DNA of 64,000 bases, from positions 104,441,338-104,505,337 of the forward strand of contig CM056744.1 of assembly GCA_029851415.1 (NCBI GenBank), in the 5' to 3' direction. The position numbers and the translations under genes were made by a program. The stretch is from Eretmocerus hayati (Eukaryota; Arthropoda; Insecta; Hymenoptera; Aphelinidae). Below, piece by piece: positions 60,448-64,000 of this stretch. A model generated the notes under the pieces. The model searched no databases. It saw nothing but the letters and a program-made list of their open reading frames with translations, and was not told the origin of the DNA. Every line of letters begins with the position of its first letter. Position 1 is the first letter of the stretch.

Positions 60448-61835
60448 GTATGTTCCAATTTTGTTTGTATCCTGTCGTTGTTGAAAGATAAGCATCAAAC
60501 GAATTTTCCTTCCATTTATTATGGATGTCAACGTGATCATCCTCTCCTGATGGGAAATTGTGAGCTGAGAACGCACGATCACCAGTTCCAAGCTCAACTG
60601 ACTGAACCCCTTGCATGTCCAAAAAATGAACTTGGAATCTGGTCGTGCATAACAGTTGAGGGGGTGTGTCGAAGAAGGACGTAACTACAACAAGGTCATT
60701 TCGAGGAAAACGATAAAAACTTGACCAAAGTCACTTGACATATGATTGGATAAAATGACCTGAATAATTCCAAATAGAATGGTCCCCTCAAAATATTTGG
60801 ACGAGAATTGGAGGACTAGAATCAAATTCATGAATATCATAGCCACTCCAAATGTTGTAATTAGATCTTTCTACCAAACCACGGTCGAATTTTTGGCGCA
60901 GCTGCCTTACGAAGAGCTTAGTCAAATTCAAAAATCCAGTCTGATCACTCTCGAAATGTCCAAGCATACCATCGGTTACCTATTGTAAGATATTCATCAG
61001 CGGGGAAAGTTGTTCAATGTATGCTCCGGAGCTCAGTACTTGCGAGGAGCTTATTATGGATGTTCAAAAATGTAGGAAGTTTACAGTCACTATATAATAG
61101 TGAGAAGGCTCATTTCAAACGCAGAGGGACATATCTCGATAGTTTGGAGCCATATGAATGAGTATCCATCTGAAAAGAATGAAAACAAGAAAATTCCACC
61201 GGACGCCCCTTTTCCGAATCACGTCAGATTTACGCCCATTCTTCGGAGAACCACACCAATCTGAATCTGACCCCTTACCGACTCACGCCGTTTCAAAATT
61301 CAAACATGTCAGTGAAGCCCTCTATCCATGTTCTCCAAAAGTGATTGGGAAAGTTAGGCCCTGTAAAATCTACACGTTTTGCATTTTACAGAACACTTGT
61401 TATATCCAGAGCCGATACAAGGCATCCATTATGAGAGAAGCTACTGGTATTAGCCTGCGTAAATCAATTCTATCAAAGGTTTCTTCGATTCTTCGTCTCT
61501 TTTCTACTTCGATTTTGTGGTAGATCGTCGTCTCGCAGAGATGCCTAACTCCATAGTCTTCTCATACAATAAGATACTTACCGGGGTGCCATGTATCGGC
61601 TCCGCATCTGAAAAGTGTTTTATTGAATGTAAAACACGTACATTATATGCTATTAACCGATGCACGGTGATGTCGGAATCAACTTGAATGGCAGAAAGTA
61701 CAATATGCCTATCGAGAAAAGTATGTGTGTATTGTGTATGAACATATCTATAATGATTTATTAATTCATTCTTATGAGCAAATGAACAACTGAGAAAAAG
61801 ATAAACTTATGATTATTCAATATCTTGGAAACTGA
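60448..61835 (+). other. Dynein intron, no gene
   Basis: The frame of exon U stays open to 60,684, but this is past a strong GTATGT donor and does not match dynein. The 121-codon frame at 61,158-61,523 has no motif. Confidence 0.5.
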
Positions 61836-62161
61836 CGAGGAGGGGGCCAGGCCGTCGGATCACGGATTCGCCTGAAACTTTGGAAATACTCTTCTTTTGG
61901 CACAGAAAGAAGATATCCAAAACCGCACTTGCCAACGCTCAAGCGTTTCTGATCCACAGCATACGACCCATCCATTACAGTATACCCATATTCATCAAAA
62001 ATGGTATATATAGATATACTGTAATGCATATGTTTTAGCCTGTAGATCAAAAACGCTTGAGCGTTGGCAAGCGCGGTTTTGGATACCTTCGTTCTGTGCC
62101 AAAAGAAGACTATTCTCAAAGTTTCAGGCGAATCCGTGATCCGAAGGCCTGACCCCCTCCT
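61836..62161. repeat. 326-bp palindrome at the 3' edge of the DIRS-like element
   Basis: The arms (about 61,836-61,993 and 62,010-62,161) begin with GAGGAGGGGGCCAGGCC and its inverse GGCCTGACCCCCTCC. They include CGCTCAAGCG/CGCTTGAGCG words and meet at a TA-rich centre near 62,001. The right arm overlaps the last codons of the tyrosine-recombinase frame (minus strand, stop at 62,124). So the element terminus itself seems to have been duplicated in inverted orientation. Confidence 0.8.
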
Positions 62162-62870
62162 TGTGAATGCTTTGGAAATTTTCTGACAACAAATTTGATG
62201 TTTCTTGAGTATTTGAGTTGATCTCTCTGCAATAGTAGTTTCTAAAAGTCCCGACACATCTCAAATTACCACGGTTTAAGATTTTTCGGAGTGGGATATT
62301 GTCCGATTGCGCTATTGATGCCACAGCAGATCTAATAAATCCTGGACAAGCATTTATACATGCGTCTTTGAGGATTGAACGCATCCAACCAGTCAAGATT
62401 GTTTTTGGTTTTGGTTTCTTGTTTTTACCGGTGGACGGCTCCCCTACAACCTTGTTTCGCCTTCCTACTAATTTTCCAAGTACAATCGAATTAAATTGAC
62501 GGGGCATGGATTAGGGTGACAGGATAGTTTCTAACGTGATTCGCCTGAAAGATGCTCGATCTGTTTCGGATCCGAAAGCAGAGTACAGGATGATTTTGTT
62601 GTCCAAGTCAATGAGATGATTCTATGATGTTCTTAAAAGAATGAGATCGTGGATTTTTCTACCAAAAGCTAGGAGTAAGACAGCTGTTGTTCTCTTAGAA
62701 ATTTCGAATAAGGTTTGACTTCTTGCAGCGTCACATAACCAGTCCATCAAATTTCGGGTATCCCAAATTACTATTTGCTTTTCTCGAGGTTTAGCAACTG
62801 CTAAATACTTAACTTTTAATACTTGATGAAAGAGAAAATTTGACGATAGATCCAGAGCAGGAAGTTGCAA
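62124..62870 (-). pseudogene. Tyrosine recombinase of the DIRS-like element (broken)
   Basis: A single reading frame with two in-frame stops (62,622-62,624 and 62,511-62,513). The upstream part has WDTRNLMDWL and FEISKRTTAVLLLAFGRKIH, matching the N-terminal core of DIRS recombinases around the first catalytic arginine. The downstream part has GWMRSILKDA, PGFIRSAVASIA and NRGNL..V.TFRNYYCREI, the block holding the second arginine and the nucleophile tyrosine. A GNW-type tryptophan usually seen there is leucine. In a live element this enzyme integrates circular cDNA. Confidence 0.8.
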
Positions 62871-63598
62871 CTGCTGATTGATGCAATAGTATTGGCTTAA
62901 AAAAGAGGCCTTCTTTACGGAATTCGTTTGCTAAAAATTTCACTCGTTAGAGGAGAATATCAACCATCTTCTTATGGGAACTTTATGTGTCTCTATAGTT
63001 TATTTGGCTCTAACTCTGCTCCGCCAAATCGATCTGTTCTGCCGACCAATATACAGTAGCTTCAGTCCACACCCACTCATCCACGTTCGGTGTGTAAGAT
63101 GATCCACTTGATTGGGAGCTTGCCCCATTGTCAAGTCCACTAGAACTCTCGGTAATTCCTCGTTGGTCAGAGGAGACTCCTCGCTCCTGTTTGTTAGATC
63201 TGACACTCAGAAAGTTCATTCCCGCTTGTGTGCAATTATCACGTACTGACCTTGACAATTATCGAGATGAGACAGAATTTGTGGCTTGAGGTTTGGTGGC
63301 AGGAAAATTCAATCTAGATTGAAATTCCACGTCAAACTGTAGTCATCGATGAATTGGCCGCCTTTGTCGTTCGCATCCATCGTCACATAACGATTGATAA
63401 CAGCCGATTTTTGCGAGGTGAATAGATCTTTTCCTGGAACACCTCATCTTCTGAAGATCTTGCTCCTTGCCTCCGTCAAAAGATGCCATTCCGGAAGTGG
63501 TTTAATCCTTGAAACATGATCGTCAGCTTCCTTATATCAGCCTGATAGATATCTTGCCGGCAATGAGACATTCAACAAGTCTATAATTTTGAGGACTT

Positions 63599-64000
63599 TT
63601 AAGATAAATTCGAGGATTCTATCAAATGGATCCCTCCTTTTTTGTTCACAAATGCAACAACGGTACGATTGATCGATTGAAGCAATATATGATTACTCTT
63701 GAGTTGAGCTGAGACTTTTTTGAAGAGGACATTAACAGCATACAACTCCTGTTTGTTCGAGTGCCACGATTTTTGTCTGGTGGTCCAAGATCCTGATACG
63801 TGAAGATTGTTGCGTTGAGCTAACCAACCGGAATCTGCAACTTCCGTGGTGAGAAAATGCGTGATTCGGATTATATGCATTGGTGTATAAAATGTATCCA
63901 CTACCTTAGTTCCTCTCTTACTGAATTGGATGAACACAACCTCTCTTGCGAGATTTTGACCGAAACTCTTTCCGAAAGCTTTGAAAATGGCGGCAGTGAA
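63599..64000 (-). pseudogene. RNase H domain of the DIRS-like element (degenerate, incomplete at its 5' side)
   Basis: An open frame from the window edge to TAA at 63,599-63,601. It shows HVSGSWTTRQKSWHSNKQEL (19-20 residues, typical of DIRS RNase H), then YAVNVLFKKVSAQLK and RTVVAFVNKKGG. Two positions where I expect catalytic aspartates look substituted: the D-x-SDSGW block reads EVADSGW, and the SDN block reads SIN. I infer loss of activity. Confidence 0.75.

Larger units (their letters stand above)
62124..64000 (-). mobile_element. DIRS-like tyrosine-recombinase retrotransposon, decayed, runs off the window
   Basis: On the minus strand the order is RNase H (64,000-63,599), a linker with PLPEWHLL and other Pol-like words in shifted frames (about 63,598-63,260), then a tyrosine recombinase (62,870-62,124). 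This RT/RH-then-YR order, and the replacement of a DDE integrase by a recombinase, define the DIRS group. Stop codons and at least one frameshift show it is dead. The RT part would lie beyond 64,000. It is inserted antisense in the dynein intron. Confidence 0.8.

Noticed and set aside
60448..60684. Open extension of exon U past its donor
   Set aside because: The GTATGT donor is strong and the extension does not resemble AAA2.

Overview
This 64 kb window is nuclear DNA of an animal, most likely an insect. It is AT-rich, has no operons, and is filled with interspersed repeats. Its one large gene is split by GT-AG introns ranging from 69 bp to 8.8 kb. That gene is an axonemal dynein heavy chain on the + strand. 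It matches the DNAH1 type (a single-headed inner-arm dynein) almost continuously from the N-terminal tail through the linker and AAA1 to the Walker A loop of AAA2. I place 21 exons between 19,704 and 60,447 (5,043 nt, exactly 1,681 codons). All junctions keep the reading frame. A possible further 5' exon ends at 18,888. The gene enters from an unlocated start and leaves the window unfinished, because the remaining AAA2-AAA6, stalk and C-terminal exons lie beyond 64,000. The order Hymenoptera, perhaps a parasitoid wasp, is only a guess based on general resemblance of a secreted-protein ORF.

Layout. 1-6.5 kb: no supported gene, a small repeat cluster at 1.3-1.7 kb. 6.5-9.7 kb: a 2.2 kb foldback element with TA target duplication, a short hairpin, and a 125-bp hAT-type MITE with an 8-bp target duplication. 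10.0-11.5 kb, minus strand: an unrecognised secreted-type protein gene, apparently broken by a +1 frameshift and lacking a visible start codon. 12-19 kb: foldback repeats, a (TA)n tract and coding-like remnants. 19.7-60.4 kb: the dynein gene, whose introns hold most of the repeats. These include a 2.1 kb foldback (21.2-23.4), a 0.3 kb foldback (23.7), a 3.0 kb nested foldback (25.3-28.2), a 2.1 kb foldback (30.9-33.0), a minisatellite made of palindromic 26-mers (37.5-38.5), a TA-flanked MITE (42.5), a 0.7 kb foldback (43.0), a pogo-like insert in another element (49.1-50.3) and a 789-bp foldback with TA target duplication (55.25). 61.8-64 kb: a decayed DIRS-like tyrosine-recombinase retrotransposon in antisense orientation, abutting a 0.3 kb palindrome, in the intron after the last visible dynein exon.

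How it fits together. The dynein is the only demonstrably intact coding unit. Its product would work as a motor of the inner row of axonemal arms (in insects, sperm flagella and mechanosensory cilia). The notable feature of the rest is that almost every repeat is a head-to-head inverted copy. A sense transcript of the dynein gene would therefore carry a series of long intronic hairpins. All calls are from reading the sequence and from remembered family features; no database search was run.
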